Shown one piece after another: positions 44,424-53,637 of a stretch of DNA of 64,000 nucleotides (positions are counted from its first letter, which is position 1; the number at the start of each line of letters is the position of its first letter). Location: the NCBI RefSeq assembly GCF_019969725.1, contig NZ_JAHXYW010000002.1:1-64000 (forward strand), written 5' to 3'. This DNA comes from Neobacillus bataviensis (GTDB taxonomy: Bacteria > Bacillota > Bacilli > Bacillales_B > DSM-18226). The notes under the pieces were generated by a model. That model was not told the origin of the DNA and made no database searches. It saw nothing but the letters and a program-made list of their open reading frames with translations. Position numbers and translations under genes: made by a program.

Positions 44424-45428
44424 ATGGAAAAGTTATTACAAGTAAACAATTTAAAAAAACATTTTCACTTAGGAAAAGATCAAGTTTTAAAAGCCGTTGA
44501 TGGGGTAACCTTTCATATTAACAAAGGGGAGACATTCGGAATTGTTGGTGAATCCGGATGCGGGAAGTCTACAGCCGGTAGAACGATTATCGGGCTTTAT
44601 GATGTAACAGAGGGTGAGGTTGTTTTTAAAGGGAAAAATATCCACAAGTTCACATCAAAAGAACGATTTGGTTTCCATAGGCAAATGCAAATGATTTTCC
44701 AAGACCCATATGCTTCGTTAAATCCAAGGTCAACCGTGAGTGAAATCATATCTGAGCCGATGGAAGTCCATGGCCTGTATCCCAATAAACAAGAACGGTT
44801 AAATCGTGTCTATCAATTATTAGAAGATGTCGGTTTAAATCGAGAACATGCCAATCGGTATCCGCATGAATTTAGCGGCGGTCAGCGCCAACGGATTGGA
44901 ATCGCCAGGGCCTTATCCCTTGACCCTGATTTTATCATCGCTGATGAGCCGATTTCTGCTTTGGATGTATCCGTTCAGGCACAGGTTGTTAATTTGCTGA
45001 CCAAACTGCAAAAGGAGAAGGGATTAACCTATCTATTTATTGCCCATGATCTCTCAATGGTAAAGCAAATCAGTGACCGTATCGGTGTCATGTACTTAGG
45101 GCAATTAGTGGAGTTAACGACAAGCAGTGAGCTATATAAGAAGCCGCTGCATCCTTATACACAGGCATTGCTCTCGGCCATCCCGATTCCTGACCCGGAT
45201 ATTGAGGACAAACGTGAACGAATCATTTTAAAAGGGGAACTGCCAAGCCCGATTAATCCTCCAAGCGGATGTGTATTTAGAACCCGCTGTCCACTGGCCA
45301 TGGATGTTTGTGCCAAGGAGAAACCAGTGTGGCAGGAAGTTGAGGATAGCCATTATATTGCCTGTCATCTATATGATAAAAACAAAGCCGGTGACCATGA
45401 TTATTCTCAGGTTGCTGTCACGAGGTAA
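44424..45428 (+). CDS. ykfD: Dipeptide ABC transporter ATPase YkfD (DppF-like)
   Basis: 334 aa. Walker A GESGCGKSTAG, Q-loop IFQDPYASLNPR, signature FSGGQRQR, Walker B FIIADEPISALD, H-loop FIAHDLS, and the C-terminal Cys cluster CVFRTRCPLAMDVC. It is the second ATPase of the Dpp importer, two bases after ykfC. Confidence 0.95.
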   Translation: MEKLLQVNNLKKHFHLGKDQVLKAVDGVTFHINKGETFGIVGESGCGKSTAGRTIIGLYDVTEGEVVFKGKNIHKFTSKERFGFHRQMQMIFQDPYASLNPRSTVSEIISEPMEVHGLYPNKQERLNRVYQLLEDVGLNREHANRYPHEFSGGQRQRIGIARALSLDPDFIIADEPISALDVSVQAQVVNLLTKLQKEKGLTYLFIAHDLSMVKQISDRIGVMYLGQLVELTTSSELYKKPLHPYTQALLSAIPIPDPDIEDKRERIILKGELPSPINPPSGCVFRTRCPLAMDVCAKEKPVWQEVEDSHYIACHLYDKNKAGDHDYSQVAVTR

Positions 45429-45431
45429 CTA

Positions 45432-46208
45432 ATGGAACAATTAAAGGCAAAAATCGAAGAAGAACTCCGCAGCTCGAGCGGCAGAATCGGTTTGGCTATC
45501 GAAATTGAGGGCGAGAGTATTTATGTAAATAGTGAAGAAGTATTCCAATCCGCAAGTTTGATTAAGTTACCAATTTTAATAGAGGCATTCCGGCAGATTG
45601 AGATAGGAAAACTAAATGAGAATGAATTGGTTTCCATTACAAATCCTGCAGGTGGGTCAGGCGTATTACAGGCCTTTTCCCGGGATGCGCTCTTGACAAT
45701 TAAAGATTTCATGACGTTAATGATTACGGTCTCGGATAATACAGCCACCAACTTGCTAATTGATAAATTGGGAATGGCAAACATTTATCGATCCTTTGAA
45801 AAAATGGGGCTGCAGCATACCGCCCTTAATAGGAAAATGATGGATTTTGAGGCGATTGAACAAGGATTTGATAACTACACAAGCCCTTTGGATATGATGA
45901 CATGTTTGAAGCTAGTCAAAGAAGGCGCCTTTTTAGCAAAGCAAAGCCGTGAGGCAGCATTAAAAATACTAAGTTATCAGCAATTTCAAGATAGACTTCC
46001 AGGCATGATGGAACTCGATAAGGTTAAAGTGGCAAATAAAACAGGCAGTCTTCCTCACATTGAACATGATTGTGCGGTGATAACGAATAATGGGAAAACA
46101 GCCTATGCAGTGGTGCTAATGGATCAGCTGGATGATGTATTTGCAGGAAAGCAGAAAATCAGTAGAATTGGTAAGCATATATTTGATTATATATTGGAAA
46201 AATCATAG
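45432..46208 (+). CDS. Cytoplasmic class A beta-lactamase-fold serine hydrolase
   Basis: 258 aa. It has the serine hydrolase motifs S-x-x-K (SASLIKLPIL), SDN (VSDNTATNLLI) and KTG (VANKTGSLPHI), spaced as in class A beta-lactamases. No signal peptide is present, and the gene lies 3 bases after ykfD as the tenth gene of the operon. A classical secreted antibiotic-resistance enzyme is therefore unlikely. A cytoplasmic peptidase or amidase acting on murein peptides is a better guess (inference). The B. subtilis operon ends at ykfD, so this gene is an addition. Confidence 0.85.
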   Translation: MEQLKAKIEEELRSSSGRIGLAIEIEGESIYVNSEEVFQSASLIKLPILIEAFRQIEIGKLNENELVSITNPAGGSGVLQAFSRDALLTIKDFMTLMITVSDNTATNLLIDKLGMANIYRSFEKMGLQHTALNRKMMDFEAIEQGFDNYTSPLDMMTCLKLVKEGAFLAKQSREAALKILSYQQFQDRLPGMMELDKVKVANKTGSLPHIEHDCAVITNNGKTAYAVVLMDQLDDVFAGKQKISRIGKHIFDYILEKS

Positions 46209-46243
46209 AAGAAAAGGTGTTTTTTATTAAATGAATTGGCAGG

Positions 46244-46269
46244 GAATCCTTGAAGGATTCTCTTTTTTT
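46244..46269 (+). terminator. Terminator of the dpp-ykf operon
   Basis: GAATCCT (46244-46250), loop TGA, AGGATTC (46254-46260), then a T run. Confidence 0.9.
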
Positions 46270-46308
46270 ACGTTAAAGCAACGGTGGGGAAGACCACCTT
46301 TAAAAATA

Positions 46309-46354
46309 TTGACACGATGTCATATTCTTTGGTATGATTTTGTAAACGATTTCA
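46309..46354 (+). promoter_or_regulatory. kynU promoter with perfect cre-type site
   Basis: TTGACA (46309-46314), 18-base spacer, TATGAT (46333-46338). The 14 bases TGTAAACGATTTCA at 46341-46354 match the cre consensus TGWAANCGNTNWCA at every position and cover the expected start of transcription. This predicts repression by CcpA or another LacI-family protein. Confidence 0.75.
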
Positions 46355-46373
46355 ATCGAGGGAAGGGTGGCTT

Positions 46374-47660
46374 ATGATGACGTCGAATTTTTTACCAACT
46401 TTGGAGTTTGCTAAACAATTAGATAAAGAGGATACACTTGCACGATTTCGAGAGGAGTTTTATTTAAAGCCTGATTCCATTTATATGGATGGAAATTCTT
46501 TAGGTCTTCTTTCAAAACGAGCAGAAAAGGCTCTCTTAGATTCGTTAAACGATTGGAAACAGTATGGAATCGATGGCTGGACACAGGGGAATCATCCATG
46601 GTTCTTTATGGCGGAGGAGTTGGGCAAGAAGCTTGCGCCGTTAGTAGGAGGTTCTGCTGAGGAAGTGATTGTAACGGGTTCCACAACCGTCAATCTGCAT
46701 CAACTTGTGTCAACTTTTTATCAGCCGGACGGAAACCGGACGAAAATATTGGCAGATGAACTAACTTTCCCATCGGACATTTATGCGCTTCAAAGCCAGC
46801 TGCGTACCCGTGGATATGATCCCGATACACATCTCATCCGTGTAAAAAGCCGCGACGGCCGCTTTTTAGAAGAGGATGATATTATCGAAGCGATGACGGA
46901 TGACGTGGCTTTAATTGTCCTGCCAACCGTTCTTTACCGCAGCGGTCAGATATTGGACATCAAACGATTAACGGAAGAAGCTCATAAGAAGGGTATTTTA
47001 ATCGGGTTTGATGCCTGCCACTCGGCTGGGGCTATTCCCCATTCTTTTAGTGAATGGGATGTGGACTTCGCCTTTTGGTGCAACTATAAACATTTAAACG
47101 GCGGGCCTGGCAGTGTTGGCGGTTTATTTGTCAATCGCAAGCATTTTGGAAAGATGCCTGGCCTTGCTGGCTGGTTTAGTTCGAATAAAGAGAAACAATT
47201 CGACATGGAACATACCTTAACACCTGCCCATTCAGCAGGAGCCTTCCAAATTGGAACGCCTCATGTCCTAAGCATCGCTCCCTTGATCGGTTCTCTAGAA
47301 ATTTTTACAGAAGCCGGTATTGAAAATATTCGTGAAAAGTCTCTTAAAATTAATCAATATTTAGTAGATTTAATTGATACTGAGCTGGCTGAAATGGGAT
47401 TTTTCGTTGGATCGCCAAGAGAAGATGCGCGCCGGGGCGGACATGTAAGCCTAGAGCATAATGAAGCAGCAAGAATTTGTAAGTCCTTAAAGGAAAATGG
47501 CATCATCCCTGATTTCCGGGCGCCAAACATCATCCGCCTTGCACCTGTTTCACTATATACTTCCTATGAGGAAGTTTGGAAAGTCGTTCAAATTCTAAAA
47601 AAAATCATGACTGAAAAGCAATATGAAAAATTCAAAAATGAACGGGAAGTAGTTGCTTAA
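46374..47660 (+). CDS. kynU: Kynureninase
   Basis: 428 aa fold-type I PLP enzyme. Signatures are [14 protein letters not shown], the PLP Lys239 in [27 protein letters not shown] and [18 protein letters not shown]. It splits L-kynurenine to anthranilate and alanine. No other tryptophan catabolic gene (dioxygenase, formamidase) is adjacent, so the pathway must be completed elsewhere or it uses external kynurenine. Two ATGs in tandem; the first at 46374 follows GGGAAGGGTGG. Single gene. Confidence 0.94.
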   Translation: MMTSNFLPTLEFAKQLDKEDTLARFREEFYLKPDSIYMDGNSLGLLSKRAEKALLDSLNDWKQYGIDGWTQGNHPWFFMAEELGKKLAPLVGGSAEEVIVTGSTTVNLHQLVSTFYQPDGNRTKILADELTFPSDIYALQSQLRTRGYDPDTHLIRVKSRDGRFLEEDDIIEAMTDDVALIVLPTVLYRSGQILDIKRLTEEAHKKGILIGFDACHSAGAIPHSFSEWDVDFAFWCNYKHLNGGPGSVGGLFVNRKHFGKMPGLAGWFSSNKEKQFDMEHTLTPAHSAGAFQIGTPHVLSIAPLIGSLEIFTEAGIENIREKSLKINQYLVDLIDTELAEMGFFVGSPREDARRGGHVSLEHNEAARICKSLKENGIIPDFRAPNIIRLAPVSLYTSYEEVWKVVQILKKIMTEKQYEKFKNEREVVA

Positions 47661-47748
47661 ATACACATGAGAACAAAAATAGTGTGGAAAAAGCCCCAAA
47701 AAATATCTTAAAAATTTACACAAAAGTCTAAAGATCTTCTATTATGGC

Positions 47749-47762
47749 GGAAACCGTTTTCA
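47749..47762 (+). promoter_or_regulatory. LacI-type operator upstream of the oxidoreductase gene
   Basis: GGAAACCGTTTTCA matches cre in 13 of 14 positions and contains the core GAAACCGTTTTC, found again at 51764 and (inverted) at 57594. A -10-like TATTAT lies at 47740-47745 and TTTACA at 47715-47720. It sits just past the -10, as a repressor site would. Confidence 0.6.
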
Positions 47763-47815
47763 TATAAAATGGGGACTAGAAAATAGGCCTTTTATAAAAA
47801 ATGGAGGACACCGTC

Positions 47816-49117
47816 ATGAAAAAGTATGTGATCTGCGGCGTTAGTAATCGGGCTTTAGAAATGTATATGAAACCACTCCTAAATGAGTTCTCAGCAGAAA
47901 ATCGGATTGTTGGATTATTAGATTCTGATCCTTTAAGATTTACCATTGCGAATGAAAAATACCCGCAATTACAGTCGATTCCCACCTTCAATCCAGAACA
48001 ATTTGAAAGCATGATTGAAGAAACGAAACCGGATTATGTCATTGTGACTGGAAGAGACGATACACATCTAGACTATATTTTAAGAGCGTTGCAGAAACAG
48101 GTAAACGTGATAACAGAAAAACCGATGGTGACAACCGCAGAAGATGCCTATAAGGTGATGCAGGCGGAAGCTAAGAGCAAAGGGAAAGTATTAGTCACGT
48201 TTAATTATCGGTACAGCGCGTTCCATCGGAAAATTAAGGAAATGATTCTCGAAGGGAAAGTTGGCAGAATTACTTCGATTGATCTAAATTGGTATATTGA
48301 TACCTATCATGGTTCAAGCTATTTTAAACGCTGGAATCGGAATCGCGACATTTCCGGAGGCTTATCGATTCATAAATCCACCCACCACTTTGACCTGATT
48401 AATTGGTGGCTGGATCAAAAGCCGGAGGAAGTGTTTGCATACGGTGCTTTAAATTACTATGGTCAAGACGGAGAAATGAATCCGAAGAAAGAATCGGGCC
48501 GTTATTGCGGGACTTGTGATGTTCGCAATAACTGTGCTTATTTTAGGCGTTGGAACCCACGAATAGGCTCGACTACGGTAAAAGATGACCATCTATTAGC
48601 GGGTGTTTATGAAAAGGACGTACCTTATACGAATTATCGTCCCGATGCCTGTATTTTTGATGAGGAAATTTCGATAGAGGATACGTATGTTGCAGCTGTT
48701 AAGTATGATGGGGGCAGCTTGCTCAGTTATTCAATCAACTTCTCAGCTCCTTATGAAGGATACCGTCTAGCGATTAACGGAACAAAGGGAAGAATCGAAA
48801 CGACTGAATACCATGAACCATCGAGGATACAGTTTGAATATCGTGATCAAACAATAGATTATTATCCTCTTTTTGGCGCAAAAGAGACGATAGAACTTGT
48901 CCAAAACTCTGGAGGGCATGGCGGCGGAGATCCGCTGTTATTAGAGGACCTTTTCCTTGGTCCAGACCCTGCCCGCGGCTATGAAATTTTAGCAGGAGCG
49001 GAGGCCGGTGCCTATTCCATTGCAGTCGGCGAAGGGGTATGGCGCTCTGTTGCCGAGAAGAAACCAATTAGCATCAAGGAAATCCTTTACCATTCCAATC
49101 ACCAATTGACCAAGTAA
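47816..49117 (+). CDS. Gfo/Idh/MocA-family oxidoreductase with a cysteine insert
   Basis: About 433 aa. The N-terminal Rossmann fold (KYVICGVSNRALEMYMKPLL) and the family motif NVITEKPMVTTAEDAYKVM support NAD(P)-linked sugar oxidation/reduction; catalytic His/Asp are probably in SIHKSTHHFDLINWW. A segment at about 220-280 has YCGTCDVRNNCAYF and a further Cys in PDACIFDEE, likely a metal-binding insert. Start ATG at 47816 follows GGAGG. It shares an operator with the pectin genes, so its substrate is probably a uronic acid or related sugar (inference). Confidence 0.85.
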   Translation: MKKYVICGVSNRALEMYMKPLLNEFSAENRIVGLLDSDPLRFTIANEKYPQLQSIPTFNPEQFESMIEETKPDYVIVTGRDDTHLDYILRALQKQVNVITEKPMVTTAEDAYKVMQAEAKSKGKVLVTFNYRYSAFHRKIKEMILEGKVGRITSIDLNWYIDTYHGSSYFKRWNRNRDISGGLSIHKSTHHFDLINWWLDQKPEEVFAYGALNYYGQDGEMNPKKESGRYCGTCDVRNNCAYFRRWNPRIGSTTVKDDHLLAGVYEKDVPYTNYRPDACIFDEEISIEDTYVAAVKYDGGSLLSYSINFSAPYEGYRLAINGTKGRIETTEYHEPSRIQFEYRDQTIDYYPLFGAKETIELVQNSGGHGGGDPLLLEDLFLGPDPARGYEILAGAEAGAYSIAVGEGVWRSVAEKKPISIKEILYHSNHQLTK

Positions 49118-49156
49118 TAAAAAGCGGTTGACAACAAAGGGGATTACTTAGAGAAA

Positions 49157-49197
49157 ACATACTAATTGTCAATCTTGATACAATTAGTATGTTTTTT
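49157..49197 (+). terminator. Terminator after the oxidoreductase gene
   Basis: A 13-bp perfect stem ACATACTAATTGT (49157-49169) pairs with 49180-49192, followed by a T tract. Confidence 0.93.
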
Positions 49198-49295
49198 TCT
49201 ATTCTCCGATGAAATTAGCTTTGCACCTCCGTTTCAAAATGAGTAGAATAATTTTATACTTTTAAGGAAGTTGTTCGACACGAGGAGATAAAAGC

Positions 49296-50642
49296 ATGTT
49301 AATAAAAAAATTAACAACTTCTTGGCTTGCGCTGACCCTAGTTATTGGCTTGGGGCTTACAGGTTGCAATGGTGAAGGATTTTCATCACAAGAATCAGGT
49401 CAAAAAGCTACTGGAAAAGTGAAAATCACTTTCTGGGATGATAATACAGGACCGCAGCGGACCCCCATTTGGGGAAAAATAATCGACCAGTTCGAGAAAG
49501 AAAATCCAACCATCGATGTGGAATATGTCGGATTGCCTAAAGACTCCGCTAAAGCAATGTTTGATTCCGCTATTGCGGCTGGAGAAATGCCTGATGTGGC
49601 TAGTGTGTATTCGAGCTGGCTGCCGGAATTTTCTTTTCGGGATGCACTATTGCCGCTAGATTCGTATTTTTCAGTATGGAGTCAAAAGGACAAAATCAAC
49701 AAAGATGCCATTGAATTTAATAAGCGTATTGTCAGCGACCACAAACTATATGGGATTCCGTATACACAAAACCTTGACGTCCTGTGGGTCCGCTCTGATT
49801 GGTTTAAGGCAGTAGGGGTGAAGACGCCTGAGACATGGGACGAGTTCTTTCAAGATGTTAAAACGTTAACAGATAAATCGAAGGGACGATATGGATATAC
49901 CATCCGTGGAGGGGCGGGCGGCTCTTTCCAATTACAACGGATGATGTATGCCTATTCAGGCATAAATACCTACTTTAAGAATGGGAAAAGCACCATTAAC
50001 GATCCAAAGCATGCCGAATTCTTAAAAAAATACTTTGCCCTATATCAAAATTATACGCCTATGAGCGATATTACCAATGACTATAAAGCAATGATTACAG
50101 GATTCGATACGGGTTCGGTTGCAATGGTCCAGCATAATATCGGCTCCTATGCCGAGCATAGCGCAGCATTAAAAACTGACCAATTTCAGGCTATTCCTTT
50201 GCCAAAATCGATAGAAGGTCATTATGTCGCGGAAGACGGCAATACCATTGGAATAAGTATTTTTAAGGGAACCAATCATCCAAAAGAGTCATGGAAATTT
50301 GTCCGTTTCATTAATTCTAAGGAGGCGCAGAGCTATTGGAATCAAAGTGTCGGTCAAATTCCAACCAATTCAGATGCACTGAGTGAAGACTGGATAAAGA
50401 CTTCCCCGCATATTCAGACAGCCCAGAAGGTCTATAATGATCCGGAAACGATTCTATTTGAACCGCCATTTTATCTGCCAGAATACCGGACAATCCTTAA
50501 TACCATTGTCGACACAGGGACACAAGCGGTGTTAAGCGGGGAAATGACGGTAGAAGAGTTCTTGGAAAAATGGGCAGAGGCCATGGAAGCAGCCCAACAA
50601 CAATATGAAGAACAAAATAATAAATATATCAGAGTAAAATAA
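49296..50642 (+). CDS. Sugar-binding lipoprotein (family 1 SBP), copy 1
   Basis: 448 aa. Lipobox LTGC (Cys24) after a hydrophobic signal. The mature part shows ITFWDDNTGPQRTPIW, ENPTIDVEYVGLP, YGIPYTQNLDVLWVR and SWKFVRFINSKEAQSYW. It is clearly paralogous, over the whole length, to the protein at 53638, with identical runs such as NDPKH and GQIPTN. It captures oligogalacturonides or rhamnogalacturonan fragments if it serves the permeases downstream, from which it is separated by a 1-kb repeat array and a terminator. It may also be an old duplicate under separate control. Confidence 0.9.
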   Translation: MLIKKLTTSWLALTLVIGLGLTGCNGEGFSSQESGQKATGKVKITFWDDNTGPQRTPIWGKIIDQFEKENPTIDVEYVGLPKDSAKAMFDSAIAAGEMPDVASVYSSWLPEFSFRDALLPLDSYFSVWSQKDKINKDAIEFNKRIVSDHKLYGIPYTQNLDVLWVRSDWFKAVGVKTPETWDEFFQDVKTLTDKSKGRYGYTIRGGAGGSFQLQRMMYAYSGINTYFKNGKSTINDPKHAEFLKKYFALYQNYTPMSDITNDYKAMITGFDTGSVAMVQHNIGSYAEHSAALKTDQFQAIPLPKSIEGHYVAEDGNTIGISIFKGTNHPKESWKFVRFINSKEAQSYWNQSVGQIPTNSDALSEDWIKTSPHIQTAQKVYNDPETILFEPPFYLPEYRTILNTIVDTGTQAVLSGEMTVEEFLEKWAEAMEAAQQQYEEQNNKYIRVK

Positions 50643-50648
50643 TTTTCA

Positions 50649-50687
50649 AAGCATTCGATGCAATTTGCAATCGGATGCTTTTTTTTA
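50649..50687 (+). terminator. Terminator after SBP copy 1
   Basis: AAGCATTCGATG pairs with CAATCGGATGCTT (one G-T pair and a small offset) and runs into eight T residues. Confidence 0.88.
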
Positions 50688-50704
50688 GTTTCGGCTGAAT
50701 TAAA

Positions 50705-51655
50705 GAACATTGCTGGATTTGAACCGAGGCTCATGGGTTTTATGAACCAATCATAACGACCGCCGCCGTGCTTTTTTCAAGCTCACGGTCTTTAAGAACC
50801 AATCATAACGAACGCCGCCGTGCTTTTTTCAAGTCCACGGGCTTTATGAATCCTTCATAACGACCGTCACCCTGCTTTTTTCAAGTCCACGGGCTTTATG
50901 AACCAAACATAACGACCGTCACCGTACATTTTTCAAGCTCACGGGCTTTATAAACCAATCATAACGACCGCCGCCGTGCTTTTTTCAAGCTCACGGGCTT
51001 TATGAATCCTTCATAACGACCGCCGCGTCCTATTTTTCTGATCCACGGTCTTTATGAATCCTTCATAACGACCGCCGCGTCCTATTTTTCTGATCCACGG
51101 TCTTTATGAACCAAACATAACGACCGCCGCCGTGCTTTTTTCAAGCTCACGGTCTTTAAGAACCAATCATAACGACCGCCGCCGTGCTTTTTTCAAGCTC
51201 ACGGTCTTTAAGAACCAATCATAACGACCGCCGCCGTGCTTTTTTCAAGCTCAAGGGCTTTATAAACCAATCATAACGACCGCCGCCGTGCTTTTTTCAA
51301 GCTCACGGGCTTTATATACCAATCATAACGACCGTCGCCGTGCTTTTTTCAAGCTCACGGGCTTTATAAACCAATCATAACGACCGTCGCCGTGCTTTTT
51401 TCAAGCTCACGGTCTTTAAGAACCAATCATAACAACCGCCGCCGTGCTTTTTTCAAGCTCACGGTCTTTAAGAACCAATCATAACGAACGCCGCCGTGCT
51501 TTTTTCAAGCTCACGGTCTTTAAGAACCAATCATAACGACCGTCGACGTACTTTTTTCAAGCTGACGGTCTTTAAGAACCAATCATAACGACCGTCACCC
51601 TCCTTTTTCCAGCCTTACGGGCCTTATGAACTTATCATATCGACTGTCACCCTGC
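50705..51655 (+). repeat. 52-bp tandem array C (about 18 units)
   Basis: The unit start AACCAATCATAACG (or AATCCTTCATAACG variant) occurs at 50745 and then every 52 bases up to 51629 with no change of register, 17 full periods plus a degenerate unit at the left. Each unit holds a hairpin: CCGTG and CACGG flank CTTTTTTCAAGCT, within GACCG...CGGTC. Units fall into sequence subtypes; two neighbours at 51005 and 51057 share a CCGCGTCCTATTTTTCTGATC variant. No frame is conserved. It fills the gap between the SBP and permease genes. Related in reverse orientation to array A. Confidence 0.95.
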
Positions 51656-51664
51656 AGTTTCCGT

Positions 51665-51705
51665 GTTGATTGGAGCGCAAATCAACAACTAAGTTTAACA
51701 GAACC
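51665..51705 (+). repeat. Collapsed copy of the palindromic Bacillus repeat element
   Basis: GTTGATTGGAGCGCAAATCAAC joins the left end (GTTGATTGGAGCG) directly to the right end (GGAGCGCAAATCAAC) of the element at 10354-10531, sharing GGAGCG. The right flank CAACTAAGTTTAACAGAACC also matches. This is an internal deletion derivative, placed at the right edge of array C. Confidence 0.8.
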
Positions 51706-51763
51706 TAGTTTTTTAAAATATCTTAAAATTTTAACCATTCATCTTAAAATCTTTAATTATGAA

Positions 51764-51777
51764 AGAAACCGTTTTCA
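51764..51777 (+). promoter_or_regulatory. LacI-type operator before the sugar ABC operon
   Basis: AGAAACCGTTTTCA matches cre in 13 of 14 positions. The surrounding promoter block resembles that at 47710-47765 (CTTAAAA..., TTAATTAT, GAAACCGTTTTCAT). Candidate -35 TTAACC (51731) and -10 AATTAT (51755-51760) precede it. Confidence 0.6.
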
Positions 51778-51808
51778 TTTAATATGGAAGCAGAGAGGAG
51801 GAAACTAG

Positions 51809-52750
51809 ATGAGTTATTTACAAGGTGTTACTGAAACGGTCATTGAGAGTCAAAAGGCGGTAAATAAAAAGAAAGCTAAAAAGGAAAAATGGGTTCCCTA
51901 TCTGTTCATTCTCCCTTCTTTCCTAATTGTCTTAGGTTTTCTTTTTTATCCTATAGGAACAGTTTTTTATTACAGTCTTCAGAATTATGATGTGTCAGCG
52001 CCATACTACAATGGCTTTGCTGGCCTTGAAAACTTTATCAACATCTTTACAAAAGACAAGATGTTCATCCCTAGTTTACTAAATAGCTTGAAATGGGTTG
52101 TATCAGAGGTTGGTCTTCAATTAATTTTTGGGATGATTTTGGCCTTATTATTGAACCAAACTTTTAAGTTTAGAGGCGTCGTGCGTGCGGTTGCCTTTAT
52201 CCCTTGGGCAATTTCAGGAGTGCTTGCATCCACGATGTGGTCACTAATCTTTAACGAACATATGGGTGTACTCAATGACTTGCTAATGAAATTGGGAATG
52301 ATTGATGAACCACAGGCATTCTTGGCTGGTACGTCAACTGCGTTTACCTCCGTGATCCTCGCAGAGCTTTGGAGAGGGATCCCATTCTTTGCCATCACCC
52401 TGCTAGCTTCCTTACAAAGTATTCCTGCTGAATTATATGAAGCAGCAAAGGTAGATGGTGCGAGCAGATGGAAGTCATTTATCTTTGTTACTCTGCCGCA
52501 ATTGAAAAATACGATTGTTTTAACAACCTTACTGCGTGTTGTCTGGGAATTTAATAACGTGGATCTGTTGTTTAACTTAACGGGCGGTGGACCTGCACAT
52601 TCCACAACAACACTAACCATGTACATTGCTGATTTAGCCGTTCATGGAAGTAATTTTGGATATGGTTCGGCATTAACAGTCGTTTCATTTGGTATCTTAC
52701 TCATTTTCGCCATCCTATATCTGAAACTATCCCGTTATGAAAAGGAGTGA
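51809..52750 (+). CDS. Sugar ABC permease, MalF-type
   Basis: 313 aa. A cytoplasmic tail rich in Lys is followed by six helices (PYLFILPSFLIVLGFLFYPIG first). The EAA loop is AAKVDGASRWKSFIFVTLPQLKNTI. It resembles the YteP/LplB type permeases for pectin and rhamnogalacturonan oligosaccharides. AGAGGAGG precedes ATG. No ATPase gene is present; a shared MsmX-like ATPase elsewhere is likely. Confidence 0.92.
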   Translation: MSYLQGVTETVIESQKAVNKKKAKKEKWVPYLFILPSFLIVLGFLFYPIGTVFYYSLQNYDVSAPYYNGFAGLENFINIFTKDKMFIPSLLNSLKWVVSEVGLQLIFGMILALLLNQTFKFRGVVRAVAFIPWAISGVLASTMWSLIFNEHMGVLNDLLMKLGMIDEPQAFLAGTSTAFTSVILAELWRGIPFFAITLLASLQSIPAELYEAAKVDGASRWKSFIFVTLPQLKNTIVLTTLLRVVWEFNNVDLLFNLTGGGPAHSTTTLTMYIADLAVHGSNFGYGSALTVVSFGILLIFAILYLKLSRYEKE

Positions 52751-52758
52751 TTTCTTAG

Positions 52759-53595
52759 ATGTTTACAGCAAATAAAAAAGCAGACAAACTCTTAACTCTG
52801 TATCTTCCTTTGACGATGATGTTATGTTTTACCATCTTCCCAATTTACTGGACACTTAATACAGCTTTTAAACCTGAAGGGGATATCGTAAAACGTCCGT
52901 TGCAGTATATGCCGATTACGCCAACAGTTGATAACTTTGTCAATGCCTGGAACAATGTCGGTTTTGCTACCTTCTTTAAAAATAGTTTAATCGTGGGTGT
53001 ATTTACGGTAATTGTAGTTCTCATTTGTTCTACTCTATCTGGATATGCCTTAAGCAGATACCAATTCAAGGGCAAGCGCGCCTTCATGCTCATGCTGTTA
53101 TGTACTCAGTTCATCCCAAGAGCCATGATGATCATTCCTTTGTTCATCATCTTCAAAAATCTCGGGCTGATCAGTAACCCGCTTTCACTTATTATTACGT
53201 ATACGGCTGTAGAGATTCCATTTACCACAATCTTGATGAGCGGATTTATCTCCAATGTTCCTAAGGAATTAGAGGAGGCAGCGATGATGGATGGCTGTAC
53301 GAAATTACAATCATTGCGCCATGTAGTCTTTCCTTTATTGATGCCTGGTATAGTGGCAACGGGAGTCTTTACCTTCATTTATACCTGGAATGAATTTTTA
53401 ATTGCATTGATGCTGACGAATAAACAAGCCAAATTCACTCTCCCTGTTGGTTTAAGTTCAATGATGGGAGAATTTAGTATCAACTATGGAGCTTTGGCAG
53501 CTGGAAGTGTAATCGCTTTAATCCCGGCAGTTATCCTATTTGCCTATGCACAGAAACACCTAGTAAACGGTATGGGTGGAGCAGTGAAAGGCTAA
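52759..53595 (+). CDS. Sugar ABC permease, MalG-type
   Basis: 278 aa with six helices. It shows NTAFKPEGDIVKRPLQYMP, GYALSRYQFKGKRAFM and the EAA loop EEAAMMDGCTKLQSLRHVVFPLLMPGI. It is the partner of the preceding permease, 8 bases downstream. It forms the channel for the oligosaccharide importer with the binding protein that follows. Confidence 0.93.
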   Translation: MFTANKKADKLLTLYLPLTMMLCFTIFPIYWTLNTAFKPEGDIVKRPLQYMPITPTVDNFVNAWNNVGFATFFKNSLIVGVFTVIVVLICSTLSGYALSRYQFKGKRAFMLMLLCTQFIPRAMMIIPLFIIFKNLGLISNPLSLIITYTAVEIPFTTILMSGFISNVPKELEEAAMMDGCTKLQSLRHVVFPLLMPGIVATGVFTFIYTWNEFLIALMLTNKQAKFTLPVGLSSMMGEFSINYGALAAGSVIALIPAVILFAYAQKHLVNGMGGAVKG

Positions 53596-53637
53596 TTAAA
53601 AATAATATTTACTAAAAAAATTTAAGGGGGCAATACC

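Noticed and set aside
45432..46208. Acquired beta-lactam resistance gene
   Set aside because: No signal peptide, embedded as the last gene of a catabolic operon, no mobile element nearby.
50705..51655. CRISPR array
   Set aside because: The 52-bp units are contiguous with no unique spacers between them, the whole unit is repeated, and no cas genes are present.
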